Positions 1 to 7,153 of a stretch of DNA of 49,445 nucleotides are shown in pieces. Origin of the DNA: Alphaproteobacteria bacterium. Its GTDB lineage: Bacteria > Pseudomonadota > Alphaproteobacteria > UBA3830. Under the pieces are notes generated by a model that was not told the origin of the DNA, ran no database searches, and saw only the letters and a list, made by a program, of their open reading frames with translations. A program made the position numbers and the translations under genes. The first letter of the stretch is position 1. The number at the start of each line of letters is the position of its first letter. The stretch covers positions 1-49,445 of the forward strand of contig BNWJ01000003.1 of assembly GCA_025998735.1 (NCBI GenBank), given 5' to 3'.

Positions 1-270
1 TTCTTTTTAAGGTCACTGCAAAAACAAAAAACGCATCTGGAGCAAAAATTGGAAGTAGAAAAAAACGCTATGATTTTCAAGCTTCCGGATTTATCTCGCA
101 AAATAATTCAGTTAATACAAAAATACAGCTCAATTGGAATAAGTGAAATAGCCTCCTTGGCGAACGCAAACAAAAATACAGTTAAAAAACACTTGGCAGC
201 ACTTGTGGACGATTCCCATATAGCAAAATACGGGAAAGGAAAATCTACAAAATATCGCATATTGCAATAA
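1..270 (+). CDS. C-terminal part of a Fic family protein (cut by window start)
   Basis: The frame is open from base 1, so the gene begins outside the window; the TTG at 49 is not a real start. The visible 89 residues run FFLRSLQKQKTHLEQKL, then KLPDLSRKIIQLIQ, then a winged-helix segment with ANKNTVKKHLAALVDD and a GKGKSTKY tail. This is the usual C-terminus of Fic adenylyltransferases that carry a DNA-binding winged helix after the catalytic domain. The catalytic HPFxxGNGR motif would lie upstream and cannot be seen. A second, degraded copy of 57 bp of this region lies at 2077-2133. Whether the full gene is intact is unknown. Confidence 0.75.
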   Translation, partial: FFLRSLQKQKTHLEQKLEVEKNAMIFKLPDLSRKIIQLIQKYSSIGISEIASLANANKNTVKKHLAALVDDSHIAKYGKGKSTKYRILQ

Positions 271-307
271 TCAAGAATTCTCCCACTTCTGTAAGGGGAG
301 GCATGAA

Positions 308-431
308 TCGCGCTTGCCAAACATGCCGCCTTGTAGTAGTGTCAATATCAACCGCTGCAACGGCGGGGATAACTTGGTAATCCATCGGCATTAGCCGGCG
401 CTGCCTAAGAAGCCCCACCTCTTTAGGTGGG
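308..431. repeat. Intergenic repeat relics: palindromic-element half and IS200/605-like hairpin
   Basis: Bases 308-335 (GCGCTTGCCAAACATGCCGC and on) match the reverse complement of 8587-8612. The flanking CAAGAATTCTCCCACTTCTGT at 271-291 recurs near 8620 (inverted) and, changed, near 33705. A hairpin CCCACCT-ctttA-GGTGGG at about 415-431 has the look of an IS200/IS605 end. No gene is seen between 271 and 465. Confidence 0.55.
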
Positions 432-464
432 ATGTAATTAACGCCTGCTCAATCTATCCTTCAA

Positions 465-668
465 GTGGTTACCAAACCTTCCCTGCGTTGTGCCTTTCAC
501 ATGCCTTTTCGTCAAGTACTCAAGGCACATTCCGCAAAGATGCTGCCCCAGCAAAAGAAAATGCCCGTGGTGCAACCACCGCTCGTGCGGCACGTACCTT
601 GCGATGTTGCAACGATTTCGGCTATATTGGAGTTTGATTCCAGTATAGCCGAGGATTTAGGTGGTGAT
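465..668 (+). other. Open, repeat-like stretch in frame with the following ATPase
   Basis: The reading frame of the ATPase at 669 is open back to a GTG at 465, adding 68 residues rich in Ala, Pro, Val and Arg with no likeness to the family N-terminus. Base composition resembles the palindromic elements elsewhere. A good ribosome site (AGGTGG) lies at the downstream ATG, so this stretch is probably untranslated or is an in-frame insertion remnant. Confidence 0.5.
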
Positions 669-1871
669 ATGTTTATCAGAAGAGAAATTGCTGATCTTAT
701 TGAAGAAATTAGAAAACAATTCCCAGTTATATTGATTACCGGACCACGGCAGGTTGGTAAAACTACTGTGCTCAGAGAGAATTTTCCAGATTACAATTAC
801 GTTTCTCTTGATGATAGTGAAGCTCGGAATCTTGCTCAGCGTGATCCAATGTTGTTTTTGAAGACCCACAGGCATCCGCTGATTATTGATGAAGTGCAAT
901 ATGCTCCAGAGTTGTTTGTTGGCATAAAAATGATTGTGGACGAGAAACGGGAAAATGGCTTGTTTCTACTGACCGGATCACAAAAATTTCGTCTTATGCG
1001 TGGTGTGTCTGAATCTATGGCTGGGCGCGTAGCAATACTGGATATGCTTGGACTGTCAAATGCTGAAATTCTAGGAAGAAAAAGTCAAATCTTCGATCCG
1101 GAAAACATTGATTTCTCATATAAAGATTCTGAGAATGCAGGAGAAATCTACACCAAAATCTGGAAAGGCTCCTTTCCTGCATTCTATAGGGATGTAGGTA
1201 GCAACTGGTCTGTTTTTTTTAGATCGTATGTTTCGACGTACCTTGAGAGAGATATTCGCGACTTGATGAGAGTTTCCGACGAAAGAACTTTTTTACTTTT
1301 TCTAACGTTTCTTGCTTCGCGTACAGGGCAATTGCTTAATATGGCCGAAGTTGCAAGAGAGGTTGGCATTGATAACAAAACGGCGAAATCTTGGCTATCG
1401 ATTATTGAGACCACCGGATTGGTACACTTGCTATATCCGTATTACAAAAATGTCACCAAGAGATTGATCAAAACTCCAAAATTGTACTTTTTAGATACGG
1501 GATTGGCCTGTTATCTAGCCAAAATAAACTCGCCGGAAATTCTGGAAGCGAGCTATCTAAATGGAGCTATGTTCGAGACGTATGTTTTTTGTGAATTACT
1601 GAAGTCATTTTGGAATCGCGGGCGAGACGCTACATTTTGTTTTTATCGGGATCGGGATATGAAAGAAATCGATCTGCTAATGGAGCAAAATGGCGTTTTG
1701 TACCCGATTGAAATAAAAAAAACGGCGATGCCAAGTCGCACAGCAACTAAGAATTTTTCTGTCCTGGAGAAAATTGGAGCAAAGGTAGGTCAGGGAGCAG
1801 TCATTTGTCTTGTGAATTCGCCGATTCCCATATCTGAAACGGTGATTGCTGTGCCAATAGGGGCAATTTAG
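669..1871 (+). CDS. AAA+ ATPase with DUF4143-type C-terminus (group A, copy 1)
   Basis: I start at ATG 669 (400 aa) because AGGTGG lies just upstream and the protein then aligns with its paralogues. Residues 25-33 GPRQVGKTT are Walker A. LIIDEVQ is Walker B, LLTGSQ a sensor-like motif, and SMAGR may hold the arginine finger. A small helix-turn-helix (VAREVGIDNKTAKSWL) follows, then LYFLDTGLACYLA. The C-terminal part has EIDLL followed 12 residues later by IEIKK, a D-x(n)-E-x-K pattern like PD-(D/E)XK nucleases. The family (COG1373) has no settled function. Closest relatives here are at 5460 and 9999. A role in mobile-element or plasmid biology is inference only. Confidence 0.85.
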   Translation: MFIRREIADLIEEIRKQFPVILITGPRQVGKTTVLRENFPDYNYVSLDDSEARNLAQRDPMLFLKTHRHPLIIDEVQYAPELFVGIKMIVDEKRENGLFLLTGSQKFRLMRGVSESMAGRVAILDMLGLSNAEILGRKSQIFDPENIDFSYKDSENAGEIYTKIWKGSFPAFYRDVGSNWSVFFRSYVSTYLERDIRDLMRVSDERTFLLFLTFLASRTGQLLNMAEVAREVGIDNKTAKSWLSIIETTGLVHLLYPYYKNVTKRLIKTPKLYFLDTGLACYLAKINSPEILEASYLNGAMFETYVFCELLKSFWNRGRDATFCFYRDRDMKEIDLLMEQNGVLYPIEIKKTAMPSRTATKNFSVLEKIGAKVGQGAVICLVNSPIPISETVIAVPIGAI

Positions 1872-1873
1872 CC

Positions 1874-1990
1874 AACGTGACGGTCCGAGTCGGACTGGCG
1901 TTTTCTACTTCGCTACTTTCCGAGGAGCGCGAAATGTAATTGCGACATTAAAGCTGCTTCAGCATCGAAAATGATGCACTTCGTTTCTGA
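1874..1990. repeat. Palindromic element copy between genes
   Basis: Just after the ATPase stop lies CCAACGTGACGGTCCGAGTCGG, then a body CGAAGTAG/TTAAAGCTGCTTCAGCATCG that resembles the element inside the cysteine desulfurase (8363-8470). Its outer sequence recurs at 33190-33250. The segment AAAATGATGCACTT plus TGAATGGG also occurs at 41654-41680. Confidence 0.55.
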
Positions 1991-2076
1991 ATGGGCGCTG
2001 AGTATCCATTCTTGTCTTCAAAAAATCCTACATCAAACATTTGTATCTATCTTCATCGCACATCATGATATAACTT

Positions 2077-2133
2077 AACTCGCAAAATAATTCAGCCAAT
2101 ACAAGAACACAGTTCAATTGGAATAAGCGAAAA
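2077..2133 (+). pseudogene. Relic of a Fic gene C-terminus
   Basis: Bases 2077-2133 repeat, with about ten changes, the segment 108-165 of the Fic gene at the window start; it would read TRKIIQPIQEHSSIGISE. The copy stops where the 150-bp leader begins (2141). No start or catalytic part remains. Confidence 0.7.
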
Positions 2134-2140
2134 AGATCCG

Positions 2141-2290
2141 GCTATTTACATGTTTTGTTTGATTTTGCATGATGTGTAAATAGAATCATATTTGAAATAA
2201 ATGCACGAAACGTGAAACGGGTTTAGAGGATAGTTGCACAGTTAACGGTGTATGGTTTTTGAAAATAGCAACTATAATCTTGATGTGTTT
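2141..2290. repeat. 150-bp leader repeat, copy 1 (second copy 24222-24371)
   Basis: This non-coding block is found twice, both times directly upstream of a Fic gene, with two differences in 150 bases. It opens with an imperfect hairpin (CTATTTACATG, then CATGATGTGTAAATAG), has a second inverted pair ATAGTTGC / GCAACTAT, and contains TATAAT near its end. It could be a shared promoter/operator or one end of a cassette. Confidence 0.8.
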
Positions 2291-2332
2291 TGAGTAATGG
2301 TGTGTAGTTTAAGAAATGGGAGAGCATAAACC

Positions 2333-3427
2333 ATGCATAAGATACTCCAGCAAATCCAAAATCAGTTGTTGCTATTAAATCTTGATGCCAATCTTTTTGA
2401 GGTTATAGTGAAATGGCTAAGGACAGAGCTGACATACACATCCAATAACATTGAGGGAAATACTTTAACGCGCGAAGAGACGGCATTAACAGTTGAAGAC
2501 GGCATTACGTCCGGAGCCAAACCCATAAAGGATTATATGGAGGCAAAAAATCACGCCGAAGCGTTTGACTATGTGGTTTCGCTGGTGAAGCAGGAGAAAA
2601 TCTCCTATGAGGATGTCGTTCTGAAAATTCATTCGCTGATTCTCAGTGGAATGAACGACGAAAACAAAGGGCGATATCGCACAGTTAGAGTGAGAATCGC
2701 AGGATCAAATGCAGTTCTTCCGAATCCATTAAAGGTTCCGCAGCTGATGGAGGAGTTTGCTGAAAGGCTGGACAGTAAGCCAGACAACGCATCAAAAGCG
2801 CTGGAAGCGCATTATCAATTGGTGAAAATTCATCCTTTTGTGGATGGTAACGGTCGTACGGCACGCCTATTGATGAATCTAATTCTAATGAGATGCGGCC
2901 TCTTGCCATTGATTGTGCCCCCGATAGAACGCAAACGATACATCTCGAGTATCAGCTCTAGAGTGGTTAACTATTCGATTGGCAGCAATAGCATTAGCGC
3001 CTGCGGTGCAACCACTTTGTTTGGATATCATAAATACATGCTTAGATTGCTTGGTAAATCAATGAATTTATATGTAAAATTATTTGGCGCAAACAATAAG
3101 GAAACGGATCATCCACTTCTGACTATAGGAAAGTTTGCAAAACATTGTGGTGTGCCGATATCAACGATTCGATATTATTTGCGCATAAAAAAGCTGGAGC
3201 CTTACTCCTATACTAACGCTGGATACATGCTATTTTCTCGCGAACAAGCCAGCGTGACGCTGGACTCGTCTACTCTTGCTGAAAGTGCTTGCAGCACAGG
3301 CATTACTCATACCGAGGCGGTTGCAACATCGAAGATAGTGCTCGCACACAATGAAGAAGAAGGCGAAGCCATTAGCGCCTGTGTCGCAGACACCGAAGCC
3401 ATTAGCGCCTGTGTCGCAGACACATGA
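2333..3427 (+). CDS. Fic family protein, class II, with C-terminal MerR-like helix-turn-helix
   Basis: Fic proteins transfer AMP (or another nucleotide) to target hydroxyls. HPFVDGNGRTAR near residues 166-177 is the full catalytic motif. SNNIEG near residue 37 is the (S/T)xxxE(G/N) inhibitory motif placed before the Fic core, so class II. After RKRYISS the chain is interrupted by about 25 residues containing SNSISACGATT, which matches palindromic-element sequence. LLTIGKFAKHCGVPISTIRYY is a MerR-like DNA-binding helix pair. The last roughly 60 residues are encoded by the 15-bp palindrome and by a palindromic element; the stop TGA overlaps the resolvase ATG. Probably self-contained toxin/antitoxin logic; activity with the insertions is uncertain. 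Confidence 0.88.
   Translation: MHKILQQIQNQLLLLNLDANLFEVIVKWLRTELTYTSNNIEGNTLTREETALTVEDGITSGAKPIKDYMEAKNHAEAFDYVVSLVKQEKISYEDVVLKIHSLILSGMNDENKGRYRTVRVRIAGSNAVLPNPLKVPQLMEEFAERLDSKPDNASKALEAHYQLVKIHPFVDGNGRTARLLMNLILMRCGLLPLIVPPIERKRYISSISSRVVNYSIGSNSISACGATTLFGYHKYMLRLLGKSMNLYVKLFGANNKETDHPLLTIGKFAKHCGVPISTIRYYLRIKKLEPYSYTNAGYMLFSREQASVTLDSSTLAESACSTGITHTEAVATSKIVLAHNEEEGEAISACVADTEAISACVADT
3285..3423. repeat. Palindromic element inside the Fic 3' end, with a 30-bp tandem duplication
   Basis: The element opens GTGCTTGCAGCACAGGC and closes with its imperfect inverse GCCTGTGTCGCAGACAC. Its core (ATCGAAGATAGTGCTCGCACAC) matches in inverted orientation the element at 25591-25698. The last 30 bases (3364-3393) are repeated exactly at 3394-3423, adding ten residues (TEAISACVAD). 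The resolvase ATG begins at the next base. Confidence 0.8.
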
Positions 3428-3993
3428 ATGTTGGATATGCAAGAACATCTACGGCCGATCAAGTCGCTGGCATGGAGAGTCAGATCGAGGAGCTGAAGCG
3501 AGTCGGGTGCGAAAAAATTTACAGCGAGCATGTATCTTCGGTGGCAGATCGAGAGCAATTAAAGGCGGCGCTTGATTTTGTTCGGGAAGGGGACACCTTT
3601 GTGGTAACGAAATTGGATCGTCTAGCGCGAACGATTGCCGATGTATTGCTCATTGCAGAGCATCTAAACAAGAAAACAGTTTCGCTGCGGATTGTTAATC
3701 TCGGCATTGATACCAACACTCCGACTGGAAAGCTCATGCTGACGATGCTAGGCGGAGTAGCTCAATTCGAACGCGAGATCATGCTGGAAAGACAGCGAGA
3801 AGGCATTCTAAAAGCCAAACGTGAGGGAAAATACAAAGGACGCAAGCCCATATCCAACGAAATCAGAGCAAAAGTTCTGGAAGTTGGAAGGGACAAAAAC
3901 ATCACCAAGAAAACTCTGGCAAAACAACTGGGCATATCAATAAAAAGTATATACAACATCCTTAACAGCGCTTGTAGTGCAGGAGTTCCCTGA
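3424..3993 (+). CDS. Serine recombinase, resolvase/invertase family
   Basis: The 189-aa protein has the standard layout. The N-terminal catalytic domain has GYARTSTADQ with the nucleophile Ser9, then VTKLDRLAR with conserved arginines, TPTGKLMLTMLGGVAQFERE and the long E helix. The C-terminal Hin-type helix-turn-helix is KKTLAKQLGISIKSIYNILN. Length matches Tn3-type resolvases. The ATG overlaps the Fic stop (ATGA), so translation is probably coupled. The last residues SACSAGVP come from repeat-like sequence. Its 5' 184 bp recur at 25748-25931 behind another Fic gene. It may act on nearby palindromic elements as crossover sites, but that is inference. Confidence 0.93.
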   Translation: MNVGYARTSTADQVAGMESQIEELKRVGCEKIYSEHVSSVADREQLKAALDFVREGDTFVVTKLDRLARTIADVLLIAEHLNKKTVSLRIVNLGIDTNTPTGKLMLTMLGGVAQFEREIMLERQREGILKAKREGKYKGRKPISNEIRAKVLEVGRDKNITKKTLAKQLGISIKSIYNILNSACSAGVP

Positions 3994-4298
3994 TTTGTTT
4001 CAGATTAAGGCATGTGAGACAATCTTGAGCCAGCTTTTTAGCTCAAAGCTGAAGAGTCTTATTGATAGATTTCGGCTCAGTCTCATCTTATGTGTGCGGG
4101 ATTAAGACATATTGAGATGGCTGATCTCCGCCACAGATTGAGTTGATCCATAGATGTCTTGTCTTTCAATCATCTTTGTGCGCTTTCGATCGCATATTGG
4201 TCTCTTCAAGCTTAAAATATACATAATTTAACTGAGAATGTGTATAGTAATGATGTCGTATAACATTTACAATTTTGACTGTGCGCTGGCAGTAATTC
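3994..4298. other. Gene-free stretch with weak inverted repeats
   Basis: I see no gene. Bases 4017-4035 (GAGACAATCTTGAGCC) have a partial inverse at 4074-4088 (GGCTCAGTCTCATC), which may be a worn element. The segment 4240-4285 (GTGTATAGTAATG, TTTACAATTTTGACTGTG) resembles the promoter region of the HigB-like gene at 47190-47229 and may be a relic. Confidence 0.35.
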
Positions 4299-4673
4299 CT
4301 ACATTGTTGAAACGTTAAGTGCCTTGGTTGCTTGTAGAATTTGAGAATCGCAGGTGGCAATGGGCAATCCTCTGTCAATGGCAACGAACAGATAACTGGC
4401 ATCATAGAAAGATAGTTTTTGTTCTGTGGCCAGGCTATATATTTTTTCTTCGTAGCCGGTTATATCAACATATTCTATGGGTAAGCTATAAATCACATCT
4501 CGAAACTGACCGGCTAGAGCTGTGTTTTTGCATTTGTTCAGCAGAACGTTGTTATATTCATATTTTAGTAAATCTGGCGCAATTAGATTATTATCAAGAA
4601 TCCATTGAAACTTTTTTTCCAAAGGATTATCAAGGAATTCTATGAGATAGGATGCATCTACTACGATGTTCAT
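4299..4673 (-). CDS. PIN-domain toxin, VapC-like
   Basis: The 124-aa protein begins MNIVVDASYLIEFLDN, with the first acidic PIN residue (D6). A conserved Glu lies in LLKYEYNNVL, and FYDASYLFVA plus LPIATCDSQI supply the later acidic residues. PIN toxins of this kind are Mg-dependent RNases. The start overlaps the stop of the upstream antitoxin by one base, a typical antitoxin-toxin order. Length matches the family; it looks intact. Confidence 0.85.
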   Translation of the reverse strand: MNIVVDASYLIEFLDNPLEKKFQWILDNNLIAPDLLKYEYNNVLLNKCKNTALAGQFRDVIYSLPIEYVDITGYEEKIYSLATEQKLSFYDASYLFVAIDRGLPIATCDSQILQATKALNVSTM

Positions 4674-4894
4674 TACGCTCTTCCATTATCGATGAATTCT
4701 CTTATCTCTTTCCGACTAATGTTCAGTCTAGGAAGATTTTTGAGTTTATTGAGGAGAAGTCGTTTTTTTAGCGTGTTGGCTTTTGCGAAGACATAGTCCT
4801 CATTTTTATAGGTTATAATTAACTGCTCGCCTGCTTTAACCTTAGGTAACAGCTTAAACATTTCCGTTCTGAAATTAGTAAGAGTTATACTCAT
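4673..4894 (-). CDS. Antitoxin partner of the VapC-like toxin (Phd/VapB-type)
   Basis: I start at ATG 4894 (73 aa, MSITLTNFRTEMFKLLPKV), preceded by AAGGAGATGATC. The N-terminal pattern (T-x-FR-x-x-M-x-x-LLPKVKAGEQLIITY) is like Phd-type antitoxins that fold into a DNA-binding dimer; the tail binds the toxin. A clear homologue is the antitoxin at 39867 (MTEFRNKMFQIMPNLK). The gene is transcribed with the toxin from the promoter at 4917-4945. Confidence 0.8.
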   Translation of the reverse strand: MSITLTNFRTEMFKLLPKVKAGEQLIITYKNEDYVFAKANTLKKRLLLNKLKNLPRLNISRKEIREFIDNGRA

Positions 4895-4916
4895 GATCAT
4901 CTCCTTATGTGTACAT

Positions 4917-4945
4917 ATAATATCACAAAAAATATACATATGCAA
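4917..4945 (-). promoter_or_regulatory. Sigma70-type promoter of the VapBC-like operon
   Basis: On the minus strand TTGCAT (4945-4940), a 17-base spacer and TATTAT (4922-4917) lie just before the ribosome site AAGGAG. Partly inverted ATATGTA motifs around the -10 could serve as operator for the antitoxin. Confidence 0.65.
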
Positions 4946-4963
4946 GTGTTTTTAGGTTGACTT

Positions 4964-5258
4964 TTATCAAGTGCGCCGTAAAACCACCTCGTTCACGTGG
5001 TGGTTTTACGGCGCCCTCGGCTCTTTTCTTTTTCCGACATTTCTGCTATATATTGCATTGGCGGCAAGGCAGCGAGCACGTGCCGCGCTGGCACTAGCAA
5101 ACGGGTCCAGCGTCACGCTGGTTCGTCACCGTAAAATTCCCTATGACGGGAATTTTACAGCGAAAACCAAGCTTTTCCCTTGGGCAGCCTCAGTGAAGCA
5201 GAAACCATCCGTTCCTTCGGGAATTGGAATCCTTGCCCTTTAGGGCGAGGAGGATGTC
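4964..5258 (+). mobile_element. IS200/IS605-derived non-autonomous element, copy 1
   Basis: The copy follows TTATC and begins with a perfect hairpin, GCGCCGTAAAACCACC and its inverse around a CTCGTTCACGTGG-type loop. It then carries CCAGCGTCACGCTGG, an inner hairpin (GTAAAATTCCC / GGGAATTTTAC) and ends TTGCCCTTTAGGGCGAGGAGGATGTCA in the style of IS200/IS605 right ends. There is no transposase inside. Five longer copies and several left-end-only copies are in the window. The short reading frames inside are shadows. Confidence 0.85.
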
Positions 5259-5360
5259 AAAATGACATCAAAACCTTAAAGCTATACATCTCGGGGGCAA
5301 AGCCCCAGAGATTTTCGCTCCGCGGGTTAAACAATCGGTTTCTCAATTCATACCGAAAAG

Positions 5361-5398
5361 GCGTAAATCAGCGACAGAAAAATGGATTTACGCTTTTT
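5361..5398 (+). terminator. Candidate rho-independent terminator
   Basis: GCGTAAATC (5361-5369) pairs with GATTTACGC (5385-5393) and is followed by TTTTTGT and a second T run. It lies between the element at 4964 and the ATPase at 5460. A second small hairpin, GGGGC-aaa-GCCCC, is at about 5293-5305. Confidence 0.55.
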
Positions 5399-5459
5399 GT
5401 GGCTTTTTGCTGTTAAATCAATTAGAATAATCCAACAAACAACGATTTGAGATATTAAA

Positions 5460-6680
5460 ATGACTGAAAAACCGTATTTTGAACGTACATTAACCGAAGA
5501 AATAATGAGAATTTCTAAAAGCTTTAAGGCTATTCTTGTAAATGGCCCAAGGCAAATCGGCAAAACAACGCTATTGAAGCATGCCACCGAAGATGATCGA
5601 AGATATGTAACTTTTGACAATCCGTCCGATCTATTGCTGGCCAAGAACGATCCAAAGGGATTTCTGGATATCTATAGGCCACCGGTTATCATCGATGAAA
5701 TCCAATATGCTCCGGAATTATTTTCTTATATCAAAATATTACTCGATAATTCAGATAAGACCGGAAGTATATGGATGACAGGTTCACAGCAATATAACAT
5801 GATGAAAAATGTTACAGAGTCTTTGGCAGGACGAGTCACAATAATCGATATGCTTGGATTTTCACTTTATGAACGCGAAAGTCTTGGCGCTAAGCAGAAG
5901 CCATTTTTGCCATCGCCAACATCGCAAAATATACTGGCAAAAAAAGGTATATCTGACACTTTTCGAATTATTTGGCAGGGGGCATTTCCTGAAGCGATTT
6001 CGAAAGATACAAAAGATCGCATGGCTTTTTATGATTCCTACGTCCGCACATATCTTGAACGTGATGTACGTCAGTTGATAAATGTAGGCAATGAAATCTC
6101 TTTCCTGAAGTTTTTGAAAGTTGTTGCTGCACGCACGGGACAAGAGTTGAACATTGAAGATATTGCAAGAAATGTTGGAATCGCTCCATCTACGGCAAAA
6201 AATTGGCTGTCTGTTCTTAGGACATCCGGCATAATATACTTGTTGCAACCTTATTTCAAAAACATCACAAAGCGCTTAACAAAAACGCCCAAGCTTTATT
6301 TCTTAGATACTGGATTAGCCGCGTACCTCGCAGGTTGGACAACTCCGGAAGCGCTTGAAATAGGGATCTCATCCGGAGCCTTCTTTGAAACCTTTGTAAT
6401 AAGCGAAATTTTAAAGTCCTATTATCACAACGGTGAAAATCCATCTCTTTGTTTTTTTCGAGATGAGAAAGGAAATGAAATAGATCTGCTTGTTCAGAAA
6501 GACGGAAATTATTATCCAATTGAAATCAAAAAGCATGCAACGCCAAATTTCAAAGATGTTGCGGCGTTTAAAATTTTTGCGAAATTAGAATCTTTGGGAT
6601 ACGGATGCGAGATTTGCTTGGCTCCAGAAATACAGCCGCTTTTGCAAAATGCGAACGCAATTTCCGTATGGGATATGTAG
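5460..6680 (+). CDS. AAA+ ATPase with DUF4143-type C-terminus (group A, copy 2)
   Basis: The 406-aa protein starts MTEKPYFERTLTEEIMRISKSF. Walker A is GPRQIGKTT (residues 31-39), Walker B VIIDEIQ, sensor WMTGSQQ, and SLAGR a likely arginine finger. IARNVGIAPSTAKNWLSVL is the helix-turn-helix-like linker. The C-terminal EIDLLV...YPIEIKK keeps the D and E-x-K of the nuclease-like fold. It is the family type without N-terminal additions. It stands alone, flanked by IS200/605-derived elements on both sides. Confidence 0.87.
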   Translation: MTEKPYFERTLTEEIMRISKSFKAILVNGPRQIGKTTLLKHATEDDRRYVTFDNPSDLLLAKNDPKGFLDIYRPPVIIDEIQYAPELFSYIKILLDNSDKTGSIWMTGSQQYNMMKNVTESLAGRVTIIDMLGFSLYERESLGAKQKPFLPSPTSQNILAKKGISDTFRIIWQGAFPEAISKDTKDRMAFYDSYVRTYLERDVRQLINVGNEISFLKFLKVVAARTGQELNIEDIARNVGIAPSTAKNWLSVLRTSGIIYLLQPYFKNITKRLTKTPKLYFLDTGLAAYLAGWTTPEALEIGISSGAFFETFVISEILKSYYHNGENPSLCFFRDEKGNEIDLLVQKDGNYYPIEIKKHATPNFKDVAAFKIFAKLESLGYGCEICLAPEIQPLLQNANAISVWDM

Positions 6681-6722
6681 GTAAATATGAGTGATTGAAA
6701 CATAACTTCAATATCAAGCCAT

Positions 6723-7018
6723 TTATCAAGTGCGCCTTATATCCACCTCGTTCACGTGGTGGATATAAGGCGCCCTCGGCTCTTTTCTTTTTCCGACATT
6801 TCTGCTATATATTGCATTGGCGGCAAGGCAGCGAGCACGTGCCGCGCTGACACTAGCAAACGGGTCCAGCGTCACGCTGGTTCGTCACCGCAATATTCCC
6901 TATGACGGGAATATTACAGCGGAAACCAAGCTTTTCCCTTGGGCAGTCTCAGTGAAGCAGAAACCATCCGTTCCTTCGGGAATTGGAATCCTTGCCCTTT
7001 AGGGTGGGGAGGATGTCA
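6723..7018 (+). mobile_element. IS200/IS605-derived non-autonomous element, copy 2
   Basis: It follows TTATC and has the same layout as the copy at 4964, but its left hairpin reads GCGCCTTATATCCACC with a perfect inverse. The inner hairpin uses the AATATT form (AATATTCCC / GGGAATATT). It ends TTTAGGGTGGGGAGGATGTCA. Confidence 0.85.
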
Positions 7019-7037
7019 GCCACAGATTTTGTGGAGT

Positions 7038-7153
7038 GATTGCATCAGTGCTTGCGGCACCTGCATAAATGGCTTCGCTGTCTTCTGAAATGTATGCGAG
7101 ATGTATTTCCAATGTCGAAGCTGCCTCAGCAAGAGTAAGTGCGTGTAATGCAA
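7038..7153. repeat. Palindromic element next to the cysteine desulfurase stop
   Basis: Ends GATTGCATCAGTG and the near-inverse CGTGTAATGCAATTAC bracket a core (GGCTTCGCTGTC, ATGTCGAAGCTGCCTCAGC) shared with the copies at 25591, 8363 and 13771. It directly abuts the stop codon of the gene at 7154. Confidence 0.7.

Noticed and set aside
465..668. Starting the first ATPase at GTG 465
   Set aside because: The 68 extra residues have no counterpart in the paralogues and the ATG at 669 has a good ribosome site.
4971..5243. Open frames inside the IS200/605-derived elements (also 6817, 14753, 16517, 35870)
   Set aside because: The same peptide recurs only because the repeat recurs; it covers hairpins and shows no protein-like conservation.
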